From NCBI RefSeq assembly GCF_900110835.1, contig NZ_FOJG01000002.1, forward strand, positions 1,392,979 through 1,456,978: a DNA stretch of 64,000 bases, written 5' to 3'. The stretch is from Chitinophaga arvensicola. Lineage in GTDB: Bacteria; Bacteroidota; Bacteroidia; Chitinophagales; Chitinophagaceae. The translations under genes were made by a program, and so were the position numbers. Position 1 is the first letter of the stretch. Each line of letters opens with the position of its first letter. The notes below the pieces were generated by a model. It was given only the letters and a program-made list of their open reading frames with translations. It did no database searches and was not told the DNA's origin. Shown here piece by piece: positions 17,330 through 27,254 of the stretch.

Positions 17330-20300
17330 TTATTTTATCTCCTGTAACATCTCTTTCACGGCTGCTTCCAGCTGGGCGTCCTTCCCAACCAGGAACTCTT
17401 CGTAGCGGAGTGGCACCCGGATATCCGGCTCTATCTGGAGGTTTTCAGTAGGACGGCCTTCTTTACCGATAGTACCCACCATCGGGATACCAAATACCAT
17501 GGTAGGATCTATCTGTGTTTCCCACCATACGGCTGTACCGGTGCCAGGTACAGGCATACCGATCAGTTTACCGATATTACCCTGTTTGTAGATATAAGGG
17601 AAGATGAAAGCATCGCTATAGTTCCCTTCGCTCATCAGCACGCAGCTCGGCGCCTGCCATTGGCCACTTGGCTCACCACCTTTGAGTTTGTCGCCCTGCG
17701 GTGCAAACTCCAGGTACTTTTTACCGCTGAGGAAATTATACAGGTCATCGTGCAGCCATCCGCCACCGTTGAAACGGGTGTCTACAATGAGGGCTTTTTT
17801 ATCGCGGTTGCGGCCCATTACTTCATCATATACAGAACGGAAGCTGGCATCGTTCATGCCTTGTACGTGAACATATCCTACTTTACCATTGCTGAGTTTA
17901 TCTACCATCTCCCGCATACCGTTTACCCAGCGCTTGTACATCAGCGTGGTTTCTTCTCCTGTGGAAACCGGTTTTACGGTTTCTTCCCAGCGCACTTTGG
18001 TATCCGGGTTGTAAAGACTGATCAGTACATTGTTACCGGCTTTACGATTGAGCAGGGAAGCCCAGTCGGCCGCTGCTGTGATATTTTCGCCATCGATCTT
18101 TTCGATGATGTTGCCTTTTTTCACTTTGCTGATGGCTTTATCAAATGGTCCGCCTGCAATGATATCGTCTACTTTCAGACCGTTGCCGGTGAAAGTTTCA
18201 TCGTAGAGTAAACCTAATGATGCGGTAGCATCACCATTCATTATCTGCGGAGAGTAGCGGCCGCCGGTGTGGGAGCCATTCAGTTCCCCGAGCAGCTCGC
18301 TCAGCAGCTCTTCAAAGTCGTAGTTATTGCTGATATACGGGAGGAAACGGGCGTAGTTGTCGCCGTATGCTTTCCAATCCATGTTGCGGATGGTAGGATC
18401 ATAGAACTTCTCTTTCACCTGTTTCCACGCGTGCCAGAAAATATACTTACGTTCTTCGTCCTGGTTAAGTGCTAACTCTGTACTGATCGACACCGGTGTG
18501 ATCTTACCGCTGTTAGCATCTACCTTCACCACATTACCACGGTTACCCACGAAGAGGGTGTTACCGTCTTTGCTCAGTTCAATACTGCCCGGCGTGCCGC
18601 CAAACTTGGCGAGGATCTTTGTTTCGCCGGTTCTTGGTTCTGTCATCCACAGATCATAGCCTTTTTCAAAGGCCGCCATGTAATAGAGTTTGCTGGCATC
18701 TTTACTCAGCACATAATCGCTGATAGAAGCGCTGTTGATGGTGAGTTTTATCTTCCTGTTTTCCAGGTTTTTAAAATCGGGATGAAACTCTTTTTTTGTA
18801 TCGGCGGAATCTTTTGCTTTCAGGGCAGAATCTTTTGCTGCTTTGCCGCCGGTGGCTTCTTTTTCTTTCAGGAGATTAAATTCATCTTTGGATAACTTGT
18901 ATTTATCGAAAGCTTCCTGGTCGAAGAATATGGCGTAGATATCTACTTCGCGGCTACCTTGTTTTGCGAGTGATTTGCGGCCTTCGCGGCTGCTGGTCCA
19001 GGTAAGCATTTTACCGTCGTTGGCCCATTTGCTGTTGTTTTCACCGAAGCCGCTGTTCACCGGGTACAGTGATTCGCCTTTGCCGTCTGCGGGAATAAGT
19101 GTGGCGTTGGTTAAACTGAAATAGCCCTGTTGATCATCGGCCAGGATCCATTTGCCATCGGGGCTCCATTTGAAGTCCCAGTCGCCATCCGAATACGAGT
19201 GATTGCGGCCGGCGGGCAGCAGGGTGCGGCTTTTGCCGGAGGCGATGTTAAATACTTTCAGCACATTACGGTTTTCGATGTAGGCGATTTCTTTGCCATC
19301 GGGTGAAAACAGCGGTTGAAATTCTTCTGCGGCAGTAGCAATCACCGGCTCTTCTTTCAGGAGGGTAGATGCAAAAAAGTAAGCTTCTTCTTTGCGCACT
19401 CTGGTGGTCTGGTAAATATCCCAGTTGCCGTTACGTTCGGCGGCATAGATCAGTTTCTTACCATCGGGCGACCACTGTACCATTCTTTCCTGCTGTGGGG
19501 TATTGGTGATGCGTTTGGTGGTATTACCTTCTACGCTGGTCACAAATACTTCTCCCCTGGCAATAAAGGCCATTTCCTTGCCATCGGGGCTGATAGCGAA
19601 TTCGGTGGTATTACCGCTAACGGGAACATTTTTCACGATACCGGCACGGCCGTCGTTGAAGATGCTGACTTCCAGTTTGCGGGGTTGCTCGCCTTCTTTC
19701 AGCGTATATATTTCACCGTTATAAGTGAAGCAAAGGGTGTTGTTATCGGCTTTAGAGAGGTTGCGCACCGGGTGTTTGGTAAAGCTGGTGAGCTGCTTCA
19801 TACTGGCTTTATCGGCCAGGGAAGATTTGAACAGGTTCTGGGAGATCCCGCCTTTTTCGCTGAGATAGTAAATATCGTTGCCGTTGCCGAATACAGGTTC
19901 CCTGTCTTCGCCGTTATACTCCGATACTTTTTCGTAACTGCCTTTTGCCACATCCATTACCCAGATATCCCTGGTGACAGAAGATACGTGGTGTTTACGC
20001 ATCGGATCTTCATATCCTTTTCTATCCTGGAAGATGAGCTGATTACCGGCTTTGTTGTAGTGCGCTACATCTGCGCCGGCGGCGCTGAGTAACACGGCGC
20101 GGCCACCGGTTACCGGCACGGTATACATATTTCTGAACAGGCGGTAAGGAAACCTTACGCTGGCTGCGGGTGCGTTACGCGCGCTGCCAAAGAGTACCTG
20201 TTTGTTATCTGCGGTGAAGTCGTATGGAAAGTCGCCGGCACTGTTGCTGGTCAGCCGTACAGGCGCACCACCCGTGGCGGGCATTACAAATACATCAAAG

Positions 20301-20560
20301 TTCCCGTAACGATCGCTCGCAAAGGCAATGTATTTGCCGTCGTGGCTCCATACCGGCAGCATGTCATGGGCTTCATGGATGGTCAACGGAACGGCTACGC
20401 CGCCTTTGGCATCTACCCGGTAAATATCTCCTTTATAACCGAAGGCAATGGTATTGCCGTCGGGAGAGATAGCAGGATTTCTCAGCCAGAGGGCATTTTC
20501 CTGGGCATAGGAGGTGGCGGCCATAAGGATGGCAGCACACCCGAATAATAATCTCTTCAT
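17330..20560 (-). CDS. Tricorn-like S41 peptidase with WD40-like propeller and PDZ domain
   Basis: Secreted serine peptidase, 1076 residues. The signal peptide is residues 1-19 (ends TSYAQ). A long beta-propeller follows with repeated WSPDGKWI/FSPDGKEIAY blades, then a lysine/alanine-rich insert near 570-595 and a second propeller part. An N-terminal helical bundle (FWHAWKQVKEKFYDP), a PDZ domain (GNIIEKIDGENI) and the S41 core close the protein. The probable nucleophile is Ser in SEGNYSDAFIFPY near residue 980. The size matches the Tricorn/TolB-S41 family, which degrades peptides. It stands alone, with its own terminator. Confidence 0.92.
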   Translation of the reverse strand: MKRLLFGCAAILMAATSYAQENALWLRNPAISPDGNTIAFGYKGDIYRVDAKGGVAVPLTIHEAHDMLPVWSHDGKYIAFASDRYGNFDVFVMPATGGAPVRLTSNSAGDFPYDFTADNKQVLFGSARNAPAASVRFPYRLFRNMYTVPVTGGRAVLLSAAGADVAHYNKAGNQLIFQDRKGYEDPMRKHHVSSVTRDIWVMDVAKGSYEKVSEYNGEDREPVFGNGNDIYYLSEKGGISQNLFKSSLADKASMKQLTSFTKHPVRNLSKADNNTLCFTYNGEIYTLKEGEQPRKLEVSIFNDGRAGIVKNVPVSGNTTEFAISPDGKEMAFIARGEVFVTSVEGNTTKRITNTPQQERMVQWSPDGKKLIYAAERNGNWDIYQTTRVRKEEAYFFASTLLKEEPVIATAAEEFQPLFSPDGKEIAYIENRNVLKVFNIASGKSRTLLPAGRNHSYSDGDWDFKWSPDGKWILADDQQGYFSLTNATLIPADGKGESLYPVNSGFGENNSKWANDGKMLTWTSSREGRKSLAKQGSREVDIYAIFFDQEAFDKYKLSKDEFNLLKEKEATGGKAAKDSALKAKDSADTKKEFHPDFKNLENRKIKLTINSASISDYVLSKDASKLYYMAAFEKGYDLWMTEPRTGETKILAKFGGTPGSIELSKDGNTLFVGNRGNVVKVDANSGKITPVSISTELALNQDEERKYIFWHAWKQVKEKFYDPTIRNMDWKAYGDNYARFLPYISNNYDFEELLSELLGELNGSHTGGRYSPQIMNGDATASLGLLYDETFTGNGLKVDDIIAGGPFDKAISKVKKGNIIEKIDGENITAAADWASLLNRKAGNNVLISLYNPDTKVRWEETVKPVSTGEETTLMYKRWVNGMREMVDKLSNGKVGYVHVQGMNDASFRSVYDEVMGRNRDKKALIVDTRFNGGGWLHDDLYNFLSGKKYLEFAPQGDKLKGGEPSGQWQAPSCVLMSEGNYSDAFIFPYIYKQGNIGKLIGMPVPGTGTAVWWETQIDPTMVFGIPMVGTIGKEGRPTENLQIEPDIRVPLRYEEFLVGKDAQLEAAVKEMLQEIK

Positions 20561-20686
20561 AAGCGCTGATTAGATCTGTTGTCAGGTCGCCAATGTATAA
20601 AAATATGCGCTTTTATTCAAGGAGGATAATGATAAGTGGCAGTATTTAGTTGTCGGGAGATGGAACTGCGGTGCCGTTGCAGGAGC

Positions 20687-21292
20687 TCAGAACATGGTGC
20701 CGAACACGCGGTCCCAGAGGGTAGAGCTAACGCCAAATCCGCGTTCCTCATCTTTGTAGTGATGCAGGTGATGGTTACGCCACAAGGGTTTCAGCCATCG
20801 GAAGGGTGGCGCCCAGGCATGGATAGCATAGTGCATGCTGCCATACAGGAGGTACCCGGAAATAAAACCGGGGAAAAAAGCCCATGCTGCCTGCTGCATC
20901 AACCCGTAAAAAACAGTAAACAGGAAAGAAGAAATAATCAGGCTGGGAACGGGAGGCATAAACAAACGTTGGCGGTCGCGCGGATATTCATGATGATTGC
21001 CATGCATGGTATAGGTAATCTTCCTGGCCAGCGGGCGTTCACTCACCCAATGGAAAAGGAAGCGGTGTGCCAGGTATTCGAAAAGGCTCCAGCCAAAGAG
21101 AGCGGCCACGTAAATGCCGGCTATTTTCCACCAGGGATACCGGAGGGAAGTGCTGCAGTAATACAGCATATAAGTGATGATGGGCAGGTAGATCCCAAAA
21201 ATAATCAGGGGATGTGTTTTCGTCAGGAATTCCAGGTATCTGTTACTGAAAAGCTGTGCCTGGCCTTTGTTGTGCACTTTTTCAAACTTCAT
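20687..21292 (-). CDS. Fatty acid hydroxylase / sterol desaturase family protein
   Basis: Integral membrane di-iron enzyme, 201 residues, with four hydrophobic segments and the histidine clusters of the family: HRFLFHW, HGNHHEYPRD, HYAIHAW and NHHLHHYKDEERGFG. The spacing and the RGFGVSS...WDRVFGT ending are those of FA2H-type 2-hydroxylases, which act on the fatty acids of sphingolipids. Bacteroidota make sphingolipids, so that role is plausible but inferred. It is on the same strand as the GH16 gene, with no clear functional link. Confidence 0.88.
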   Translation of the reverse strand: MKFEKVHNKGQAQLFSNRYLEFLTKTHPLIIFGIYLPIITYMLYYCSTSLRYPWWKIAGIYVAALFGWSLFEYLAHRFLFHWVSERPLARKITYTMHGNHHEYPRDRQRLFMPPVPSLIISSFLFTVFYGLMQQAAWAFFPGFISGYLLYGSMHYAIHAWAPPFRWLKPLWRNHHLHHYKDEERGFGVSSTLWDRVFGTMF

Positions 21293-21328
21293 ATACGGCT
21301 GTTTTTACCAGGGTAAAATGCAACAGTC

Positions 21329-21375
21329 ACCGGTTACCGCCATCCATTTTTTGATGAGCTGGCGGTTAAACCGGT
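21329..21375 (-). terminator. Possible terminator after the GH16 gene
   Basis: An imperfect inverted repeat (accggt-taccgcca at 21329-21342 with tggcggttaaaccggt at 21360-21375), two paired blocks around a small bulge and a 17-base loop. There is no strong T run, so it is tentative. Confidence 0.4.
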
Positions 21376-21409
21376 TGAGTTGTTGAAAAAAGCAGGTCAG
21401 CCGAAGGCT

Positions 21410-22468
21410 TTATTTCCGTTTATATGCCCTTACCCAATCGACCAGTACGGTGCAGGGAAACTTCGCGTCGTCCACGATCTTCCCGCCGTAGGTCTGGTTA
21501 TCATTACCTCCTACGCCTGCAGAGAGGATGATATAAAATTTATGGTCGAAAGGTTTCCATTCGTTGAAGTGATGCGAGTATTCGCTGGACATGACACGTT
21601 TACCATTTACGATTTTCACGGTGTCGCCATCCTGGCCATCGGCCGGACGGGAGAAGGCGGCGCCATCGTTGAAATAGTTGATATGATATATGTGTTCATC
21701 GATACTGAATTCGATGCGGTCTGTGAACCAGTCGATCCGGTAGATGTGGTACCCGCCGCTCCCCGCAGCAGGATCATTATCTACCGGAGGTGTGGTACCA
21801 TATTGTGGTTTCACGGCTGGCACTTCATTGGTAGTATAGCTATAGTATGCGCCCTTCATACCATGGTTCCAGTCCTTGTATTCATTATTCTGGTAAGACC
21901 AGGCGTAATGCACCGTACCCAGATTATGGTATGGAATACTACCAACATACTCCATGATATCAATTTCGCCGCCCTGGGGCCACATGATATAGGGCTGATC
22001 GGCAGGCTTTTCAGCGGGCATCATCCAGAAGGCAAAGCCCTGGCCCTTGTATTTTACATCCCTCGCGAAAACGCGGGCTTCGATGCGGCTGCCCGGACCG
22101 AATGATGCAAGGTCTTTGGTGTTGATTCTTCCGCTGGTATAGTTCCTGTCGGTCAGAAACTCTTTGCGGGTGGTAACAGCCAGGTTGCCATCTTTCACAT
22201 CGAGGTTTTCGATGCGATCGGTAGCTCTGTCCAGCTGCCCGGTGCCCCAGTTGCCGCTATTACCGGTACCGGTTTCTATATTCCATTTCTGACGGTTGAG
22301 GGTAGTGCCGGAAAACTCGTCGTTCCAAACCAGGTCATAACCGGCATAAGCGGTGGGTCCTTTTTCTTCTTCCGGTGGATTGGTAGCGGGTGAACTGTTC
22401 TTCTTACATTGTGTAAATAAAGGCAACAGGATCAATAACAGATAAGGGCGTTTCAGTTGGCAAAGCAT
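21410..22468 (-). CDS. GH16 beta-glucanase (laminarinase-like)
   Basis: Exported endo-beta-glucanase, 352 residues. A hydrophobic signal ends at FTQCKK, a possible but non-ideal lipobox (Cys21). The GH16 domain spans about 43-350: DLVWNDEFSG at the start, the catalytic motif EIDIME with Glu168 nucleophile and Glu173 acid/base, and WVRAYKRK at the end. The motif with an extra Met between Ile and Glu is the form usual in laminarinases/lichenases of this clan. It has no carbohydrate-binding module. Confidence 0.93.
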   Translation of the reverse strand: MLCQLKRPYLLLILLPLFTQCKKNSSPATNPPEEEKGPTAYAGYDLVWNDEFSGTTLNRQKWNIETGTGNSGNWGTGQLDRATDRIENLDVKDGNLAVTTRKEFLTDRNYTSGRINTKDLASFGPGSRIEARVFARDVKYKGQGFAFWMMPAEKPADQPYIMWPQGGEIDIMEYVGSIPYHNLGTVHYAWSYQNNEYKDWNHGMKGAYYSYTTNEVPAVKPQYGTTPPVDNDPAAGSGGYHIYRIDWFTDRIEFSIDEHIYHINYFNDGAAFSRPADGQDGDTVKIVNGKRVMSSEYSHHFNEWKPFDHKFYIILSAGVGGNDNQTYGGKIVDDAKFPCTVLVDWVRAYKRK

Positions 22469-22594
22469 ACGGTATTATTTTGCCGCAAGATGGTATTTTT
22501 TTATCATATTTCAATTTTTTTATGAAAGATGCTATCGGGTAGATGTACACTGGAAATGGAACCTGCGCGATCAGTATTCAGCGCCTATAAAGGC

Positions 22595-22635
22595 AAACAG
22601 CGGGAGGTGGTGATTATCAATTCCTCCCGCTGTTT
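22595..22635 (-). terminator. Terminator after the SDR-ALDH-AraC operon
   Basis: A perfect 13-bp stem (22595-22607 with 22623-22635) and a 15-base loop, beginning 3 bases after the AraC stop codon on the minus strand. The following T content is modest. Confidence 0.65.
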
Positions 22636-22637
22636 GA

Positions 22638-23426
22638 TTATGATACCAGTGCCGATGGCGCCACGCCGAAAGTTTTCTTAAACGCAAAAGAAAAATGGGA
22701 CAGGTCTTCGAAGCCTACTTCGAGGTATACATCAGAGATCTTTTTACGTTTTTCTTTAATCAGGTAATAAGCTTCCTGCAGGCGTTTTTGTTGCAACCAG
22801 CGACTGGGTGAACTATGAAATATTTTTTCGAAATCGCGTTTAAAAGTAGCCAGACTTCGGCCGGTTAAATAGGCGAAACGTTTGATGTCTACATTGAACT
22901 GGTAGTTCTGCAGCATAAAAGCTTCGAGGTCAATTTTGCCGGGCTCATTGAAATCGAACAACACATCTTTCAGTGCGGGATTTGCTTTGAGCAATACCAG
23001 GATGGCTTCTTTCAGCTTAAGGGCTACCAGGTTTTCATTCACCGCCTCATTCAGTGTTTCATAAGGCTGCAGGGAGTTCATAAAGCTTTGCAACAGGGGC
23101 AGCGGTTTCAGCACAGTAATAGCCGGGCCGTCGGTATGTTTATCCGCAGTATAGCCGTATTCCATGCTGAAACTTTTCAGTGTATCCTCATCCAGGTAAA
23201 CGGACACGGTTTTGAACTCTCCCTTTTCCGGTGGTTGTTTCAGGAATTTAATCAGTTTATTACGGCGGCAGAAAGAGAAAGTACCCTCGTTCACCGTTTG
23301 CGTCTGGTTGCCGTCATTGAATGTGATGGCACCCGCTATCTGATAGCTCAGTACATGTACCGGAGCAAACTGCTCTCCTTCCCTGCTCCTGTTTACATAA
23401 CAGGAATAAACGATTTCCTTCGGCAT
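22638..23426 (-). CDS. AraC-family transcriptional regulator
   Basis: DNA-binding regulator of 262 residues. The N-terminal half is a cupin-like sensor part (GAITFNDGNQTQTVNEGTFSF). The C-terminal HTH_18 domain covers about 170-258, with FAYLTGRSLATFKRDFEKIF as the first helix-turn-helix and YLEVGFEDLSHFSFAFKKTFGVAPS as the second, the AraC signature. It begins 2 bases after the aldehyde dehydrogenase stop and so is co-transcribed with it. It may control the SDR-ALDH operon. Confidence 0.93.
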   Translation of the reverse strand: MPKEIVYSCYVNRSREGEQFAPVHVLSYQIAGAITFNDGNQTQTVNEGTFSFCRRNKLIKFLKQPPEKGEFKTVSVYLDEDTLKSFSMEYGYTADKHTDGPAITVLKPLPLLQSFMNSLQPYETLNEAVNENLVALKLKEAILVLLKANPALKDVLFDFNEPGKIDLEAFMLQNYQFNVDIKRFAYLTGRSLATFKRDFEKIFHSSPSRWLQQKRLQEAYYLIKEKRKKISDVYLEVGFEDLSHFSFAFKKTFGVAPSALVS

Positions 23427-23428
23427 AA

Positions 23429-24844
23429 TTATACAATAATAGTTTTGGGTTCCAGGTATTCTTCCAAGCCATATACGCCGTATTCCCTGCCGATGCCTGA
23501 TTGTTTAAATCCACCAAAAGGCGCCATGGGGTCGTGGTTTAGTGAGTTGATGAGCACCCGGCCGGCCACAATTTTATCTGCTACCGTCCTGGCGTGTTTT
23601 TCATCAGACGAACTTACGTAAGCCTGCAGGCCGTATACGGTGTCGTTAGCAATATCGATGGCTTCTTCTTCCGTTTTATACGTGATCACTGACAGTACCG
23701 GTCCGAAAATTTCCTCATTTGCAATCCGCATATCCCGCGTAACGCCGGTAAATACGGTAGGCTTTACGAAGTTCCCGGCTTCAAGTCCTTCGGGATGACC
23801 AATACCACCCGTTAATACTGCAGCGCCTTGCGTTATACCCAGCTGGATATACTGCTGTACTCTTTCATATTGTTTCCTGCTCACCAAAGGTCCCAGTGTA
23901 GTGCTATCGGCTGCCGGGTCGCCTACTTTCACCTGTTCCACGGCAGCTTTCAACAGGGTCTTTGTTTCTTCGAGCCGCTGTTCCGGTATCAGTAACCGGG
24001 AGCCGGCGATACAGGCTTGCCCGTTGTTCATGAAGCAGGCTGCTACTGCCATCGGAATTGCTTTGCTGAAATCGGCGTCCTCCAGGATGATGTTGGCGGA
24101 TTTACCGCCCAGTTCGAGCGTTACGCGCTTCATGGTGTCTACGGCGCCACGGGCAATCATTTTTCCGACTTGTGTAGAGCCGGTAAAAGAGATCTTTGCC
24201 ACATCCGGGTGATGGGTGATGGCGTTGCCTACCACATCTCCCAAACCATTGACGATATTAAAAACCCCTGGTGGCAGTCCGGCTGCGTGCAGGCATTCTG
24301 TAACAATCTGTGTCTGCATGGCGCTCATTTCACTGGGCTTAATCACAGCTGTGCATCCTGCGGCGATAGCGGTGGCCAGTTTATTGCAAATATAACTGGC
24401 ATTCGCATTCCATGGTGTAATGATGCCAACAACGCCTAATGGTTCGAGCACTACTTCTGAATGTCCCACTATTTTGCGGAAGGGAAAATCTTCGAGCACC
24501 TTTTTATAATGGAGGAAGCTATCGGCGGCCAGTTGATTGGAGCCGAGCGCCCGTTGGGTGGGGGCGCCGTATTCTGCAATGGAGGCTGCTACGAGATCGT
24601 CCATGCGTAACATCACTTCATCGTGTAGCCGTTGGAGATAGTTACGCCTTTCCTCCAGGGTAGTCCGGGAAAAAGACGGAAAGGCAGCTTTAGCGGCGGT
24701 GATGGCCTGATGGGTATCTGCTTCATTTCCCAACGTAACGCGACCCAGCAGCTGATTGGTAGTGGGGCTGATCAAATCGAAAGTAGCCGTGCCTGTTGGT
24801 TTTACAAATGCCCCGTTGATATAAATCTGATCTATGATCTTCAT
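23429..24844 (-). CDS. Aldehyde dehydrogenase (NAD(P)+-dependent)
   Basis: Oxidises aldehydes to acids, 471 residues from the chosen start. The open frame reaches 28 codons further upstream into the SDR gene. I prefer MKIIDQIYINGAF because it lies 4 bases after the SDR stop and matches the usual family N-terminus. The catalytic residues are Cys278 (NNGQACIAG), Glu244 (TLELGGKS) and Asn146 (TPWNANA), with NAD-binding GSTQVGK at 222-228. It is the middle gene of SDR-ALDH-AraC. The substrate is unknown. Confidence 0.94.
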   Translation of the reverse strand: MKIIDQIYINGAFVKPTGTATFDLISPTTNQLLGRVTLGNEADTHQAITAAKAAFPSFSRTTLEERRNYLQRLHDEVMLRMDDLVAASIAEYGAPTQRALGSNQLAADSFLHYKKVLEDFPFRKIVGHSEVVLEPLGVVGIITPWNANASYICNKLATAIAAGCTAVIKPSEMSAMQTQIVTECLHAAGLPPGVFNIVNGLGDVVGNAITHHPDVAKISFTGSTQVGKMIARGAVDTMKRVTLELGGKSANIILEDADFSKAIPMAVAACFMNNGQACIAGSRLLIPEQRLEETKTLLKAAVEQVKVGDPAADSTTLGPLVSRKQYERVQQYIQLGITQGAAVLTGGIGHPEGLEAGNFVKPTVFTGVTRDMRIANEEIFGPVLSVITYKTEEEAIDIANDTVYGLQAYVSSSDEKHARTVADKIVAGRVLINSLNHDPMAPFGGFKQSGIGREYGVYGLEEYLEPKTIIV

Positions 24845-24848
24845 CTTA

Positions 24849-25733
24849 TTAGTCTTTTCTGCCGGTGAGGGTTTTTCCCGCTTCGGTTTCCATGAAATCT
24901 GTGGCGCCGTCGTGATCTGTAGAAACACTCACGGGTAACCATTGTTCAAATTCTGCCTGTCGTGCTGCATCTGCCTGTTTCAGAATACCGGCGGCTTCAC
25001 TGCCGAGGATCAGGTGTACCGGAGGGGTGGGATGATCTACCAATTCGATCATCACTTTAGCAGCCTTTTCGGGATCACCCATTGGCACGTAATTACCGTC
25101 GCGGAGGAAATTAATGATCCAATCGACTGTAGTTTCGTATCCTTCTACATGTGGTGCGAAGGTCATGGAAGCGCCACCCCAGTCGGTGCGGAATCCGCCC
25201 GGTTCTACAGAAGTAACGAAGATGCCCAGTGGCGCCACTTCTTTTGCCAGTGCTTCCGAGAAGCCACCCAGGCCGAATTTAGCTGCCTGGTACATGCTTA
25301 AGCCAGCATTGCCTACGCGGCCGCCGACGGAACTGATCTGCAGAATGCGGCCGGAGCGTTGTTTACGCATATGCGGTAATATGGCACGGGTAATGGCGAT
25401 AGGCGCATAGAGGTTTGTTTCCAGCTGACTGCGCACCTGCTCTTCTGTGTAGGCTTCTGTAGCGCCGGTAATACCGAAACCAGCATTGTTCACCAGCACA
25501 TCGATACGGCCAAATTGAGCTACCGTATCGTTCACGGCTTGCTGGATCTGTTGATGGTCTGTTACATCAAGTTGAATGGGCAGGATCTGGCCGGGGTATT
25601 GAGTGGCGAGGTCTTTTAATTGTTCCGGGTTGCGGGCGGTGGCGGCTACGAGATCGCCTTTAGCGAGAACTGCTGCGGTGAGACTGCGTCCAAGGCCGCG
25701 TGAACTTCCTGTGATAAACCAAACTTTTGTCAT
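24849..25733 (-). CDS. Short-chain dehydrogenase/reductase
   Basis: Classical SDR oxidoreductase, 294 residues. The cofactor motif TGSSRGLG is at residues 8-15, NNAG at 82-85, and the catalytic Ser134/Ser135, Tyr148 and Lys152 (YQAAK) are in place. It belongs to the group acting on small ketones or alcohols whose C-terminus extends beyond the Rossmann fold. It is the first gene of the operon with ALDH and AraC, so the two enzymes may act in sequence (alcohol to aldehyde to acid). That sequence is an inference. Confidence 0.93.
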   Translation of the reverse strand: MTKVWFITGSSRGLGRSLTAAVLAKGDLVAATARNPEQLKDLATQYPGQILPIQLDVTDHQQIQQAVNDTVAQFGRIDVLVNNAGFGITGATEAYTEEQVRSQLETNLYAPIAITRAILPHMRKQRSGRILQISSVGGRVGNAGLSMYQAAKFGLGGFSEALAKEVAPLGIFVTSVEPGGFRTDWGGASMTFAPHVEGYETTVDWIINFLRDGNYVPMGDPEKAAKVMIELVDHPTPPVHLILGSEAAGILKQADAARQAEFEQWLPVSVSTDHDGATDFMETEAGKTLTGRKD

Positions 25734-25843
25734 GGGTATTGTTTTTTTGTTTAGACAAAGGTCGGTTGGGAATTGTTGGCGGGCTTTGTTGCAGGGGTCA
25801 AATATGGTTTGTTGGGTGGCTCATAGAAAAAAGGGCTAACCAG

Positions 25844-26557
25844 CTATTTATCGAAGATGCGTTTTACATTACTGAATTCCACTACACTGTCTCTGACATC
25901 TGCGGTACTAAATGCCAGACGACCCTTCTTTGAGAGGACTACCTCATTTCCTTTTATGTTATAGACAAAAGCATTGTAGAAGACAGTCGTTTGAGTGCCT
26001 GTCATCTGGGGACTGTCTGTGGCCATGAATTCGCCTGTTTCTTCGTTTACCCATATAAATTCTATATGGGTTCTGCGTTCAAGCATTACCTGATGACTTT
26101 TGAGATCTATTACATACAGCATCAGGAAATTCATTCCTATCAGTGGTAACAGCAACTTGTCTTCCTTGAAAAGATAATAACCGGATAGATGATAGTTATT
26201 CTTTTTTTTCACCGCAATACCATTGTCTGAAAAAACAACATCGGAAAACTGGGGATATGGGAAGGAAAAATGACCTGTATCATTTCGTGCTTTGAAGTTA
26301 TATTCCAGACGGATTTCTCCTACGTTTTTTACTTCTGTATTTCTTTTGGTGGCCGTAAGATCCAACAGGGAATCGTGTATTTCGAATTTTTCCTCCTCGT
26401 AAACTGCTGGCTTTTTTACGCTGTCCGCCAACGAAGAATCAGCTGCCACCGGGACGGAGTGCTTGTCTCCTTTTTTCATATTGCCGCAGTTTGTCAACAC
26501 AAATGCGATTAGCAGGAAAGTGATTACTTCTTTTGATGGTATGAAATATTTCTTCAA
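25844..26557 (-). CDS. Unknown lipoprotein
   Basis: 237 residues, no family recognised. The N-terminal membrane signal ends in FVLTNCGN, a lipobox-like cysteine near 24, so it is probably a lipoprotein. After a low-complexity charged linker, the rest is mainly beta-strand in character (GEIRLEYNFKARNDTGHFSF, HQVMLERRTHIEF). It lies 24 bases downstream of another small exported protein on the same strand, and the two probably form one transcript. Confidence 0.7.
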   Translation of the reverse strand: MKKYFIPSKEVITFLLIAFVLTNCGNMKKGDKHSVPVAADSSLADSVKKPAVYEEEKFEIHDSLLDLTATKRNTEVKNVGEIRLEYNFKARNDTGHFSFPYPQFSDVVFSDNGIAVKKKNNYHLSGYYLFKEDKLLLPLIGMNFLMLYVIDLKSHQVMLERRTHIEFIWVNEETGEFMATDSPQMTGTQTTVFYNAFVYNIKGNEVVLSKKGRLAFSTADVRDSVVEFSNVKRIFDK

Positions 26558-26581
26558 TTTATATATTTACTTTACTAATTC

Positions 26582-26995
26582 TCAGAAACCTCCCAGGGCT
26601 TCAATATATACATCATCTCCACTAACCAGGCGTGGATAGAAAACAATTTTACCGGTGGTATGGTCAAACTTCACCCCGTCAGTAGTGCCTGTGTACTGAA
26701 AAAGGCCATTGCGCCATACTTTGACAGACTTATTGATAAGCCAGGCATTAACATAAGCGCTATCGCCCTGTAACTGCATATCGGGGGAGTTACCAGCTAC
26801 AAACTGAAAATTACGGGTCAGCGCTATGGCAGCGCCATTACTTTTCGCCGGAAGTTCCTTTGTATGCGCAAACGCAGGTGGCGTCACAAATTCTTTACTT
26901 CTTAGCTGTAACGTATCTCTTAAAGCCTTAATGGAACTTTGAGATAAGGCACTTACAGGACAGATGACACAGAGGATCAACACAAAATATTTCAT
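26582..26995 (-). CDS. Unknown small exported protein
   Basis: 137 residues with a signal peptide (residues 1-19, ends SALSQ). The remainder has no recognised domain. It shows alternating polar and hydrophobic beta-type segments (WLINKSVKVWRNGLFQYTGT, KIVFYPRLVSGDDVYIEALGGF). The end, with a single-residue gap to the next strand, suggests a compact beta domain. It is paired with the lipoprotein gene just downstream. Confidence 0.65.
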   Translation of the reverse strand: MKYFVLILCVICPVSALSQSSIKALRDTLQLRSKEFVTPPAFAHTKELPAKSNGAAIALTRNFQFVAGNSPDMQLQGDSAYVNAWLINKSVKVWRNGLFQYTGTTDGVKFDHTTGKIVFYPRLVSGDDVYIEALGGF

Positions 26996-27202
26996 CAGAG
27001 TAGCTTGAGTGATTTTCTATCGCTGTGATTTGGGGAATAACAGTGCTTACAAATTCAAAACACCTTCTATCCGGTGAACTCCTGAGCAAGATGTAAAAAA
27101 CCAACACAACTTAATTAATATTAACCAGAGCATCAATAACACGTTAGTGTGTACTGAAAGCTGAAAGGTAGGGAGTGAAGACGTAGTGTATCTGCGTAGT
27201 AC

Positions 27203-27233
27203 AAAAAAAAGCGGCGAAGTTTCCTCCGCCGCT
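27203..27233 (-). terminator. Terminator after the ABC permease gene
   Basis: A 7-bp GC-rich stem (27210-27216 with 27227-27233) is followed on the minus strand by a run of eight T, close behind the permease stop. Confidence 0.85.
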
Positions 27234-27254
27234 ACCCTATGAAAAAACAGTATG

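Noticed and set aside
19316..20092. 258-residue plus-strand frame over the tricorn-like protease
   Set aside because: Antisense to propeller repeats; the repetition explains the open frame.
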